A stretch of DNA of 64,000 nucleotides. Origin: Clavibacter capsici. Lineage in GTDB: Bacteria; Actinomycetota; Actinomycetes; Actinomycetales; Microbacteriaceae. The stretch covers positions 186,001 through 250,000 of the forward strand of contig NZ_CP012573.1 of the NCBI RefSeq assembly GCF_001280205.1, in the 5' to 3' direction. Both the position numbers and the translations under genes were made by a program. The notes beneath the pieces are model-generated. The model saw only the letters and a program-made list of their open reading frames with translations, did no database searches and was not told the DNA's origin. The number at the start of each line of letters is the position of its first letter. The first letter of the stretch is position 1. Of this stretch, positions 43,276 through 51,819 are shown in pieces.

Positions 43276-44516
43276 TGCGCGACGCGACTGACAACCCCTT
43301 CAGCCCCGGCTCCGACACCGTCCCGGAGATCTGGGCCGGCCGCACCGAGCAGCTCGGCGACTGGCGCGACGTGGTCCGTCCCCGCCTCCTCCGAGGGCTC
43401 CCCGAGCGCGGGCGCACCGTGCTCGGCGAACCCGGGCTCGGCAAGTCCTCCCTCGTGCGGCGCATCGCGCAGAACGCCGCGCGGGAGGGGGACTGGGTCA
43501 CGCCGCAGCTCCGCATCCCCCTCGGCGCCGATCCGCTCAAGCCCGTCGCGGCCGCGGTGTTGGAGCTCGCGCGCGCCGCCGGTCTGCCCGCGGTGCGCGA
43601 GAAGCGCATCAAGGACGCCATCGCGCGGGTGGAGACGGTCGCGGCAGCGGGGCTCTCGCTCACCATGCGCGGGGGATCCGAGCAGAGCGGCCCGGAGCCG
43701 TACACGGCGCTGACCGCGCTGCTGGTCGAGGTGGGCCGCGCGGCGATGCGGCACGAGCGGGTCGCCCTGGTGCACGTCGACGAGGTCCAGAACATCACGG
43801 ACGAGCGGACGCTGTCCCAGCTGCTGATCGCGCTCGGCGACGCGATCACGCACGAGGAGGAGGTCGCCGTCCCGGGCGGTGCCCGTGTCCGCCGGTCCCT
43901 GCCGATCGCCGTGTACCTCACCGGCCTGCCTGACTTCGAGGACCGGGCCGGCGCCCACAAGGGCGCGACCTTCGCGCGGCGCTTCCGCACCACGGTCCTG
44001 ACCGCGATCGACGACGACGACATCCGCGCCGCGCTGCAGGACTTCGTCGTGCCGGGCTGGGAGGTCGCGGACGGCTCCGGCCGCACCCGTCGCATCCGCA
44101 TGGAGCAGGACGCCGCCGCGGCGATCGTGGACCTGTGCCGTGGGGAGCCGTTCCTCTTCCAGCTGGCGGGGGAGCGCGCGTGGTACGCGGGATCCGGGCC
44201 GACGATCACCCGGGACGAGGTCCATGCGGGCTGGCGCGGGGCGGAGCGCGAGGCGGCCGCGCATGTCGAGCGGATCCTCGAGCGGCTGCCCCCGCGGGAG
44301 CGCGCCTTCATCGAGGCGATGGCCGCGCTGCCCGCCGAGGAGCGCACGCTCACCCGGATCGCGAAGGAGATGGGCCGATCGAGGGCCGCGGAGGTCGGCA
44401 CCACGGCGCAGCGCCTGGACACCGTGCGCGGCATCATCGACCGGGGCACGTCCTACGGCTTCCGGCACCGCGCGATCGAGGCCCACCTGACCAGCGCCTG
44501 GCCCAGGATCCGGTGA
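43275..44516 (+). CDS. AAA-family ATPase with possible C-terminal winged helix
   Basis: A 413-residue cytoplasmic P-loop ATPase. Walker A is GEPGLGKSS (51-59), Walker B VALVHVDE (Asp169/Glu170), and an Arg-rich FARRFRTTVLTAI segment may hold sensor or finger residues. Residues about 335-413 look like a winged helix (RAFIEAMAALPAEERTLTRIAKEMGRS, then YGFRHRAIEAHL), as in Orc1/Cdc6-like and other STAND/AAA proteins. It has no ribosome site and its ATG abuts the second of two identical palindromes, which suggests a leaderless, tightly repressed message. No partner gene is evident. Function unknown; DNA-binding, stress or defence roles are possibilities only. Confidence 0.8.
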   Translation: MRDATDNPFSPGSDTVPEIWAGRTEQLGDWRDVVRPRLLRGLPERGRTVLGEPGLGKSSLVRRIAQNAAREGDWVTPQLRIPLGADPLKPVAAAVLELARAAGLPAVREKRIKDAIARVETVAAAGLSLTMRGGSEQSGPEPYTALTALLVEVGRAAMRHERVALVHVDEVQNITDERTLSQLLIALGDAITHEEEVAVPGGARVRRSLPIAVYLTGLPDFEDRAGAHKGATFARRFRTTVLTAIDDDDIRAALQDFVVPGWEVADGSGRTRRIRMEQDAAAAIVDLCRGEPFLFQLAGERAWYAGSGPTITRDEVHAGWRGAEREAAAHVERILERLPPRERAFIEAMAALPAEERTLTRIAKEMGRSRAAEVGTTAQRLDTVRGIIDRGTSYGFRHRAIEAHLTSAWPRIR

Positions 44517-44586
44517 AGCGGGACGGGGCGTCTCCCGTCACGACGATGGTGTCCACCGGCTGAGCCGCTCCGCGCCGCCGCCCGCG

Positions 44587-44645
44587 TTGACACGTCCCCC
44601 GCGCCCCCGCGAGAATGGAGGCGCGTTGCTCTTACAACGTTGTAA
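44587..44645 (+). promoter_or_regulatory. Promoter and LacI-type operator of the second GH51 gene
   Basis: TTGACA (44587-44592) is a consensus -35, and GAGAAT (44611-44616) after 18 bases a plausible -10. TTACAACGTTGTAA (44632-44645) is a perfect 14-base palindrome with central CG, placed to block early transcription. No LacI gene is adjacent. Confidence 0.75.
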
Positions 44646-44713
44646 CGGCTCGGATCCACCCGGCACTCCCGGCGTCGATCGGCCCCATTCCCGATGAAGC
44701 GAAGGACCCCTCC

Positions 44714-46237
44714 ATGACCGACGCCCGCCCCGCGGCCGACGCCCGCATCGCCATCGACCGCACCGCGGTCGTCGCCCCCGTCAACCGCCGCACCTTCGGC
44801 TCGTTCGTCGAGCACCTCGGCCGCTGCGTCTACGACGGCATCTACGAGCCCGGCCACCCCACCGCGAACGCCGACGGCTTCCGCGGCGACGTCGTCGACC
44901 TCGTCAAGGAGCTCGGCACGAGCACCATCCGCTACCCCGGCGGCAACTTCGTCTCCGGCTACCGCTGGGAGGACGGCGTCGGCCCGCGTGCCGAGCGCCC
45001 GAAGCGCCTCGACCTCGCCTGGCACTCGCTCGAGACCAACGAGGTCGGCCTCGACGAGTTCGCGCGCTGGTGCGAGCTCACCGGCAGCGAGCTGATGATG
45101 GCCGTCAACCTCGGCACCCGCGGCGTGCTCGAGGCCCTCGACATCCTCGAGTACGCGAACCACCCGGGCGGCACCGCCCTCTCCGACCAGCGCATCGCCA
45201 ACGGATCCCCGAAGCCGCACGACGTGAGGATGTGGTGCCTCGGCAACGAGATGGACGGCGACTGGCAGGTCGGCAACATGACCGCCGAGGACTACGGCAC
45301 GCTCGCCGGCCGCACGGCCCGCGCCATGAAGATGGTCGACCCGACCCTCGAGCTCGTCGCGTGCGGCAGCAGCGGATCCGGCATGGCGACCTTCGGCGAG
45401 TGGGAGCGGATCGTGCTGGAGAAGACGTACGACTCGGTCGACTTCATCTCCGCCCACGCCTACTACCAGGAGCGCAAGGGCGACCTCGGCAGCTTCCTCG
45501 CCTCCTCGCTCGACATGGAGTACTTCATCGCCACGGTCGTCTCCACGGCCGACCACGTGAAGCACCGCCTGAAGAGCGACAAGACGGTCAACATCTCCTT
45601 CGACGAGTGGAACGTCTGGTACCTCGACGAGCACCAGGAGTCCGGCGTCATCACCGAGGGCTGGCCCTACGCGCCGCACCTGCTCGAGGACGTCTACTCG
45701 GTGGCGGACGCGGTCGTGCTCGGCAACCTCATGATCACGCTGCTGAAGCACAGCGACCGCGTCACGTCGGCCAGCCTCGCGCAGCTCGTGAACGTGATCG
45801 CCCCGATCATGACGGAGACCGGCGGCGGCGCCTGGCGCCAGACGACGTTCTTCCCGTTCTCGGTCACGAGCCGGCTCGCGCAGGGCGAGGTGCTGAAGCC
45901 GCGCATCGACGTGGGCACGTACGAGACCGAGGTGCACGGCACCGCGCCGCTCGTCGACTCCGTCGCGACCTTCGACGAGGCCACCGGCCGCGCCGCCGTC
46001 TTCCTGGTGAACCGCAGCCTGTCGGACGCGCTCACGATCGAGGTCGACGTGGCCGGCCTCGCCGTCTCCGAGGTGCTCGAGGCCGTCGGGATCCATGACG
46101 AGGACGTCTACGCGAAGAACACGTTCGAGGACCGCGAGCGCGTGGGCCTCACGCCGAACGCCTCGGCGACGCTCGCCGACGGCACCCTCACGATCACGCT
46201 CCCGCCCGTGTCGTGGACGGCCGTGTCGCTCGGCTAG
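44714..46237 (+). CDS. GH51 alpha-L-arabinofuranosidase (second copy)
   Basis: A 507-residue intracellular arabinofuranosidase. Acid/base Glu lies in CLGNEMDGDW, nucleophile Glu in FDEWNVWY, with YPGGNFVSGYRWEDG and the C-terminal TLPPVSWTAVSLG. It is only moderately similar to the GH51 at 17813 (GNEMDGDW against GNEAWGCG), so they are different subfamilies and probably split the substrates (for example arabinan versus arabinoxylan side chains). It stands alone behind its own promoter and palindromic operator rather than in a transport operon. The ATG at 44714 gives the usual family N-terminus. Confidence 0.93.
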   Translation: MTDARPAADARIAIDRTAVVAPVNRRTFGSFVEHLGRCVYDGIYEPGHPTANADGFRGDVVDLVKELGTSTIRYPGGNFVSGYRWEDGVGPRAERPKRLDLAWHSLETNEVGLDEFARWCELTGSELMMAVNLGTRGVLEALDILEYANHPGGTALSDQRIANGSPKPHDVRMWCLGNEMDGDWQVGNMTAEDYGTLAGRTARAMKMVDPTLELVACGSSGSGMATFGEWERIVLEKTYDSVDFISAHAYYQERKGDLGSFLASSLDMEYFIATVVSTADHVKHRLKSDKTVNISFDEWNVWYLDEHQESGVITEGWPYAPHLLEDVYSVADAVVLGNLMITLLKHSDRVTSASLAQLVNVIAPIMTETGGGAWRQTTFFPFSVTSRLAQGEVLKPRIDVGTYETEVHGTAPLVDSVATFDEATGRAAVFLVNRSLSDALTIEVDVAGLAVSEVLEAVGIHDEDVYAKNTFEDRERVGLTPNASATLADGTLTITLPPVSWTAVSLG

Positions 46238-46501
46238 CCGCACCCGCTCGACCACGCGCCCGTCGCGCCGCATCCGCGGCCGGCGGGCGTCGTGCGTGAT
46301 GGGGCGGGCGCGGATCGTTCGCGGTGCGCATGCGTCCGGCGCGGTGCGCGGCGTACGCGAACGCGAACGCGCATGCACATCCGAGACGGAAGGGTACGGC
46401 GGTGTCCCCAGCGCCTGCTCGCTGTGGATGGGCGCGCCCGAGGGATCGGGATGGTTCCCTAACCTCTCGCTCTACCCACACACGAACGGAGCACCATCGC
46501 C

Positions 46502-47059
46502 ATGCCATCCATCGCGCCCTCGACCCGATCCTCGCGTCGCCTCCGCCGGGCGGGGACCGTCGCCGCCGCCGCGGCCATCGCGCTCTCCGCCATCTTCGGC
46601 CTCGGCATCGCGCCGGCATCCGCAGCCACGGCCGCCGCGGCCCCAGCGTCCACCCCCACCGACGCCTCCCAGATCACCATCCCCGGAGCCAAGCCCGGAC
46701 CGGCGCCCAAGTGGCCCGGCGCGCAGTACCGGTTCGTGTTCCAGACGCACTGGGTCAAGGTCGCCGACGGGGGGCAGAACATCCGGTCCTTCCGCATCCG
46801 GGGCTACTCGGTCAGGCCGGGTGGGCTGGCCGTCAACGACATCAACGAATGCGTCACGTACCCCGGATATGACCCCAAGATCACTGACTACCGCAACGTG
46901 GGCATCGTCCTGCCGCAGATCCTCAACACCACCGTCACCAGCTACTCCGGCCCCTCGTGCACCGGCTACGACTACTCGAAGGTCGGCGGAAGCGGTCCGA
47001 TCGACAGGGGGGATATCCACTGGACGCTCTTCACGCACCACGCGCCGGCTCCTCGCTGA
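46502..47059 (+). CDS. Secreted protein of unknown family, copy 1
   Basis: A 185-residue exported protein. The signal peptide (RRLRRAGTVAAAAAIALSAIFGLGIAPASA) is cut near residue 41, leaving about 144 residues. The mature part has FVFQTHWVKVADGGQN, a Cys in ECVTYPG, KITDYRN, ILPQILNTTVTSYSGPSC and a C-terminal HWTLFTHH. Two cysteines, conserved in the tandem paralog, could form a disulfide. It looks beta-rich and has no enzyme motif. GGAG precedes the ATG by about 10 bases. I recognise no family. Confidence 0.8.
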   Translation: MPSIAPSTRSSRRLRRAGTVAAAAAIALSAIFGLGIAPASAATAAAAPASTPTDASQITIPGAKPGPAPKWPGAQYRFVFQTHWVKVADGGQNIRSFRIRGYSVRPGGLAVNDINECVTYPGYDPKITDYRNVGIVLPQILNTTVTSYSGPSCTGYDYSKVGGSGPIDRGDIHWTLFTHHAPAPR

Positions 47060-47078
47060 CCGGACGATCCGCATGCAC

Positions 47079-47117
47079 CGACGGCCGACGTCTCCCCCGC
47101 GGAGACGTCGGCCGTCG
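47079..47117 (+). terminator. Perfect 17-bp stem terminator
   Basis: CGACGGCCGACGTCTCC (47079-47095) pairs perfectly with 47101-47117 around a 5-base loop, 20 bases after the stop of secreted copy 1. Confidence 0.85.
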
Positions 47118-47339
47118 TCCGTCAGCGCGACCCGCCGACGAGGTGCGGTCGGTCCCTCCACCAGCTCGGCCTCGCGCGGCGGGGCGCGTGCGCGGCGTCG
47201 CGGGTCGTGCGCGCATGCACATCCGCGGTGCGTGGATGCCGAGAGTCCCCATCACCCGCCCGGTGTGGATGCGCCCGTCCGCGGGATCGGCGGGCTGCTT
47301 AGCCTCTGATCTCCTACCCACGAACGGAGCATCATCGTC

Positions 47340-47876
47340 ATGCCATCCACCACGCACTCCACCCGGTCCTCGCGTCTGCGCCGTCGCGCGGGCACCCTGG
47401 CCGCCGCGGCGGCCGTCGCGCTCTCCGCGACCGTCGGGCTCGGCATCGCGCCGGCGTCCGCGGCCCCGTCGACCACCCACGCCACCGGGTCCTTCTTGAG
47501 CACCAGCCCGGCCGGAGACCCCACGGAATCCAAGGCCTCCAGCCAGATGTACACGTTCACGACGCACTGGACCCCGGTCAAGCGCGGCGGGCAGAACGTC
47601 GTGTCCATCAAGATCGTGGGCCCCGCTGACAAGGCGGAGAACGGGGGCCTCCATTCGAGCTTTGTCCTCTGCGAGACCATCCCCGACTACCGCAACTACC
47701 TCGACACCGACGCCCATGTGAACGTATTCCTACCGCAGGCGGACGGCTTCACCGTCCTCAGCTACCCCGGCCCCGGTTGCGGGGACTACCCCTACACCGA
47801 CGGATTCGGGCCGATCGACTCCATCCATCGCAGCTGGACCGTCTACACGCGCCACTCGCCGACATCGCGTAACTGA
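47340..47876 (+). CDS. Secreted protein of unknown family, copy 2
   Basis: A 178-residue paralog of the preceding gene. The signal peptide is nearly the same (RLRRRAGTLAAAAAVALSATVGLGIAPASA). The mature part keeps FTTHWTPVKRGGQNVVS, LCETIPDYRNY, FLPQADGFTVLSYPGPGC and RSWTVYTRHS, while much of the rest differs. The two Cys positions match those of copy 1. It has its own promoter segment and terminator. Function unknown; small secreted paralogs in a plant-associated bacterium invite an effector or inhibitor hypothesis. Confidence 0.8.
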   Translation: MPSTTHSTRSSRLRRRAGTLAAAAAVALSATVGLGIAPASAAPSTTHATGSFLSTSPAGDPTESKASSQMYTFTTHWTPVKRGGQNVVSIKIVGPADKAENGGLHSSFVLCETIPDYRNYLDTDAHVNVFLPQADGFTVLSYPGPGCGDYPYTDGFGPIDSIHRSWTVYTRHSPTSRN

Positions 47877-47894
47877 CCGGACCATCCGCACGCA

Positions 47895-47935
47895 CCGACG
47901 GCCGGCTTCCCTCTCGTGGGGACGCCGGCCGTCGG
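47895..47935 (+). terminator. Hairpin terminator of secreted copy 2
   Basis: CCGACGGCCGGC (47895-47906) pairs perfectly with 47924-47935 over 12 bases, 19 bases after the stop. It is homologous to the hairpin after copy 1. Confidence 0.75.
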
Positions 47936-48050
47936 CGCGTCAGCGCGGTGCATCTCCGGGATCCAGCGCGCGGGCGGCTCCCGGGCGGCTGTCGTCGTCC
48001 CGGCCCGGTCGCGCCCGTCGCGCTCCTCTCGGGGCCGGGACGAGGCCGGA

Positions 48051-48644
48051 TCAGCCTCGCCGCTCCGCCCACAGCACCGCCATCACGATCACGTCGACCG
48101 GCTGGCCGTCGAAGCGGAAGGCCGCCCGGAGGCGGCCCTCCTCGACGAAGCCCGCGCGCTCGTAGACGCGGCGGGCGCGGGGGTTGATGGACAGGACCTC
48201 GAGGGAGATGCGCTCGAGGTCGGTCGCGGCGAAGGCGTGGTCGACGAGCAGGCGCACCGCCTCCGAGCCGAGGCCGCGGTCGCGGCCGGCGGGGCCGATG
48301 AGGATGCGGAGGTTCGCGCTCCGGTCCTCGGGGCTCCACTCGTTGAGCACGGCCTCGCCCACGCACGCGTCCGTCGCGCGGTCGACGAGCGCCAGGTCGA
48401 GGCGGTCGGCCTGGTCGGCGCGCGTCGCGTACCAGGTGCGCGTGCGGTCGTCGAGCTCCGGGCGCGCGGCCATCTCCTCGACCTCGGCGGTGCTGTGCGC
48501 GGATCCCGTGAGGCGGATGACGTCGGGGTCGGCGAGGACGGGCACCATCGCGTCCATGTCCGCGGGCGTGAAGGGGCGGAGGACCACGCGCCCGCCCTCG
48601 AGGTGCGGGAGCGCGGGGAGGAGGCGGTGCTCGGCGGTGCTCAT
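48051..48644 (-). CDS. GNAT family N-acetyltransferase (RimJ/RimL-like)
   Basis: A 197-residue acetyl-CoA-dependent transferase: VVLRPFTPADMDAMVPVLADPDVIRLTGS at the N-terminus, DACVGEAVLNEWSPEDRSANLRILI, the cofactor loop GRDRGLGSEAVRLLVDHAF, and the late INPRARRVYERAGFVEEG. The acceptor may be a ribosomal protein, antibiotic or metabolite; not decidable. Standalone, start at ATG 48644. Confidence 0.88.
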   Translation of the reverse strand: MSTAEHRLLPALPHLEGGRVVLRPFTPADMDAMVPVLADPDVIRLTGSAHSTAEVEEMAARPELDDRTRTWYATRADQADRLDLALVDRATDACVGEAVLNEWSPEDRSANLRILIGPAGRDRGLGSEAVRLLVDHAFAATDLERISLEVLSINPRARRVYERAGFVEEGRLRAAFRFDGQPVDVIVMAVLWAERRG

Positions 48645-48757
48645 CCGTCCATCGTGCCGGGTCGCGGGCGCGCGTCGCGGCGGCTGGGCTCCCCGGCTCG
48701 ATGGCGGGGAGCCCGTGTGCGGCGCGGTGTCGTGGGCGCTGCCGGGTCCGTGACCGG

Positions 48758-49201
48758 TCAGGCGGCCCGCCGGCGTCGGCTGAGGAGCCCGTCGACGCTG
48801 AGGCGGCCCGCGCCGAGGAGCGCGAGCACGACGAGGCCGGCGATCAGGGCGAGCACGAGCTCGTAGCCCCCGGCGTCGACGAAGATCCCCTTGCCGGCGT
48901 GCACGATGGCGAACGCGCCGAGCAGGTTGACGATGTTGAGCGCGGCGAACACGGGCGTCAGGAGCCCGAGGACCAGCGCGGCACCGCCGACCGTCTCGAC
49001 CGTCGCGGCGAAGACCGCCGCGACGCCCGGGACGGGGATGCCCATCTGCGTGAAGGAGGCGGCGGTCCCGTCGAGCGTGTACTCGACGAACTTCTGCAGG
49101 CCGTGCGCGACCAGGATGACGCCGATCGCGACCCGGACGACGAGCAGGGCGGCGTCCTGGAGGGCGGGCGTCGTGCGGGCGGGGTGGAGCAGCGTGCGCA
49201 T
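48758..49201 (-). CDS. DoxX family membrane protein
   Basis: A 147-residue protein with four transmembrane helices. DoxX marks are LLVVRVAIGVILVAHGLQKF near the N-terminus and VETVGGAALVLGLLTPVFAALN. Members are linked to redox and thiol-stress complexes in actinobacteria. A striking 24-base near-palindrome about 226 bases upstream may be its operator. Confidence 0.85.
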   Translation of the reverse strand: MRTLLHPARTTPALQDAALLVVRVAIGVILVAHGLQKFVEYTLDGTAASFTQMGIPVPGVAAVFAATVETVGGAALVLGLLTPVFAALNIVNLLGAFAIVHAGKGIFVDAGGYELVLALIAGLVVLALLGAGRLSVDGLLSRRRRAA

Positions 49202-49585
49202 GCGGGGTTCTCCTTCGTGCGGTGGACGGTGGGGATCCGGGTCGTGGGCCGGAGGCCGGGTGCGCCCGAGCCGCCGCAGCGGTGCCGCGAGCCGCAGCGG
49301 TCGTGCCCGTTCGGGTACCCGACCACCCCGCCGCGGTGATCGAGACCCGCGGCGACCTGGGATGCGCGACCCGGCCGGGCCGCGGTGCGATCGGCGGGCC
49401 ACGTCCTGCCCCCGATGCCCCACGCTCGGTCGTTGAACGTTCAAAGACCGTACGGGCCGACATCCGGGCGAGTCACATCCCGTCGGCGCGCGCACGAGCA
49501 CCTCGTGGAGATGCCGTCGCGCGTCCGTGGCTCGATCCGCGCCGGGTAGGGCTCGCGCCCGGGCGGGATCCCGGGTGCGGGCGGA
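49202..49585. other. 384-base intergenic region with a 24-base near-palindrome
   Basis: No convincing coding sequence: the frames that are open here have poor codon bias and no family match. At 49427-49450 lies a 24-base inverted repeat with only one mismatched pair, centred on the perfect TTGAACGTTCAA, with CGGTC/GACCG arms. It resembles a TetR- or MarR-type operator, most likely for the DoxX gene, but no such regulator is adjacent. Confidence 0.6.
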
Positions 49586-49930
49586 TCAGCGCCCGTCGCG
49601 TCCCCGGTAGAGCGTCATCAGCGTGGCCGAGATGCGGCCGCCGGGGCCGAGGCGGTGGCCGTTGGCCTCGAGCCAGGCGCGGGCGGCGGCGCGCTCACCC
49701 GTCGGGGCGGCGGTGCCGGTTGCTGGGCGCGCGGGCTCGTCGGAGAGCGGCGTGATCGTCACGGTCGTGCGCCGGCCGGCGGCGACGTAGGGCGCGAGCG
49801 CGGCGCGCAGGGCCCGGGCGCCGTCGGCGTCGAGGTCGACCTCGTGGATGATCCCGTCGAGGCCGAACCGCACCGTCTCGGTCGCGCCGTCGCGGCGGGC
49901 GTCGCCCTGCGGATCCACGCGCTCGTCCAT
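49586..49930 (-). CDS. Lsr2-like nucleoid-associated protein
   Basis: A 114-residue paralog of Lsr2, the actinobacterial H-NS-like silencer of AT-rich DNA. The N-terminal dimerisation domain is RFGLDGIIHEVDLDADGARALRAALAPY, and the C-terminal DNA-binding domain is ARAWLEANGHRLGPGGRISATLMTLY. In the minor-groove loop GGR stands where canonical Lsr2 has RGR, so binding may be weaker or altered. Standalone gene. Confidence 0.82.
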   Translation of the reverse strand: MDERVDPQGDARRDGATETVRFGLDGIIHEVDLDADGARALRAALAPYVAAGRRTTVTITPLSDEPARPATGTAAPTGERAAARAWLEANGHRLGPGGRISATLMTLYRGRDGR

Positions 49931-49992
49931 GTCGTCTCCCTGCTCTCGGTCCCCTCCGGCAGCCTAGGTCGCCCCACCGACGCGTCTGCGCG

Positions 49993-50017
49993 CTAGATGA
50001 GAACGGTTCTCTTCTAG
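49993..50017. promoter_or_regulatory. Zur-type box upstream of the CobW-like gene
   Basis: A 25-base palindrome with one mismatched pair, core GAGAACGGTTCTC and outer arms CTAGA/TCTAG, ending 10 bases before the ATG. Spacing and sequence resemble actinobacterial Zur boxes, and a related site lies at 51783 in the same zinc locus. Confidence 0.75.
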
Positions 50018-50026
50018 ACTCGGAGG

Positions 50027-51097
50027 ATGGATCCCCACGCGAACGCCCCGCGCCCCGTCGGCATCGGCGGGCTGGCCGTGACCCTCGTCTCCGCGAGCGA
50101 CCTCCGCGCCGCCTCGTCCGTCGCGGCCGCCGCCGTCGGCGCACCCGAGACCGAGCCGCCCGCCGTGGTCGAGGCGCCGGACGGCGACAGCGGCGACCTC
50201 GGCGCGGACATCGCCGACGGCCTCATCGCGGACGCCGACGACGGGCGCACGGGGCTCGCGGTCGTCGCGCTCGAGCCGGCCGCGGATCCGCTCGAGGTCG
50301 CGCTGGTGCTGGAGCACGTGGTCGAGGCGCGGCATCCCGGGGCGACGCCCATCGGGATCCTCGACGTGGTCGCCGTCTCATCCGTCGCCGAGGTCCGCGA
50401 CGTGCTGCTCGACCCGGACGACGACGACCGGCCGTTCGACGACGCCGAGCGGCTGGCGGCGCGCCTCGAGTGCGCGAGCGTCGTGGTGCTCGACGGGTGG
50501 GATCCGGCCTGGTCGTCCCCGGACGCGCGTCGCGTCGTCGCCCTGCTCGCGCTCCTCGCCCCGGCCGCGCGCGTCGTGCCCGTCGGCGACCGGGCGTCGC
50601 TCGCGTCCGCGCCGCTGCGGATCGGCCGGCAGCGCGCCCGCCGCCTCGCCGCGGGCATGGGCTGGCAGCGGGCGCTCGCGGGCGTCGCCCCGGCCGCGTC
50701 GCCCGAGGGGCTGGGCGTGCACGTGTTCCGCGATCCGCGCCCGTTCCATCCGGGCCGTCTGCACGCGGCCGTCGCGCGCGACCTCGTGCCCGGGCCCGTC
50801 GGCCGCATCGTGCGCTCCCGCGGCCTCGCGCGCCTCGCGTCCCGGCCCGCGACGGTGGGCTCGTGGGCGACCGCGGGCGACGTGCTGCGGCTGGACCCGA
50901 CGGCCATGGCCAGCTGGGATGCGGAGTCGCCGGCCGGCCAGGAGATCGCCTTCGTGGGGGAGCGGCTCGACGGGGCCCTGCTCGACCGGATCCTCGGCGC
51001 CTGCCTGCTCGAGCCCGACGAGCTCGTGGCCGGGCCCGACGCGTGGCACGGCTACGCGGATCCGTTCCCCGCCTGGGACACCGAGCACCGCCACTGA
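50027..51097 (+). CDS. CobW/COG0523-like protein lacking the GTPase P-loop
   Basis: A 356-residue protein. The C-terminal part (about 229-340) is a clear CobW C-terminal domain: GVHVFRDPRPFHPGRLHAAV, GRIVRSRGLARLASRP and FVGERLDGALLDRILGACLLEPDEL. COG0523 zinc chaperones begin with a GxxGxGKT P-loop; here the N-terminus (GIGGLAVTLVSASDLRAASS) has none, and the CxCC metal motif is also missing. It cannot be a normal GTPase and may be a regulatory or scaffold form. A Zur-type box just upstream supports a zinc-limitation role. Confidence 0.8.
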   Translation: MDPHANAPRPVGIGGLAVTLVSASDLRAASSVAAAAVGAPETEPPAVVEAPDGDSGDLGADIADGLIADADDGRTGLAVVALEPAADPLEVALVLEHVVEARHPGATPIGILDVVAVSSVAEVRDVLLDPDDDDRPFDDAERLAARLECASVVVLDGWDPAWSSPDARRVVALLALLAPAARVVPVGDRASLASAPLRIGRQRARRLAAGMGWQRALAGVAPAASPEGLGVHVFRDPRPFHPGRLHAAVARDLVPGPVGRIVRSRGLARLASRPATVGSWATAGDVLRLDPTAMASWDAESPAGQEIAFVGERLDGALLDRILGACLLEPDELVAGPDAWHGYADPFPAWDTEHRH

Positions 51098-51109
51098 GGC
51101 GGGCGCCGG

Positions 51110-51763
<654 letters not shown>

Positions 51764-51782
51764 GCGCCCAATCCTACGCATT

Positions 51783-51797
51783 TGATAAGCGTTCTCA
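51783..51797. promoter_or_regulatory. Zur-type box in the divergent aztA/aztB promoter
   Basis: TGATAAGCGTTCTCA is an imperfect 15-base palindrome whose right half TTCTC matches the box at 49993. It lies between the divergent ATPase and permease genes and should repress both when zinc is plentiful. Confidence 0.7.
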
Positions 51798-51819
51798 TTC
51801 TCGGCTACGGTCGGGGATC

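Larger units (their letters stand above)
46380..47935 (+). repeat. Tandem duplication of a promoter-gene-terminator unit
   Basis: Two units about 838 bases apart (ATG to ATG) share the upstream segment (GCATGCACATCC, later ACGAACGGAGCA before ATG), the signal peptide, parts of the mature protein and the downstream hairpin with CACCGACGGCCG. The copies have diverged strongly in the mature region, so the duplication is not recent. Confidence 0.75.

Noticed and set aside
49222-49755. Plus-strand frame in the gap after DoxX
   Set aside because: Poor codon bias, no motif, overlaps the Lsr2-like gene on the other strand, no ribosome site.
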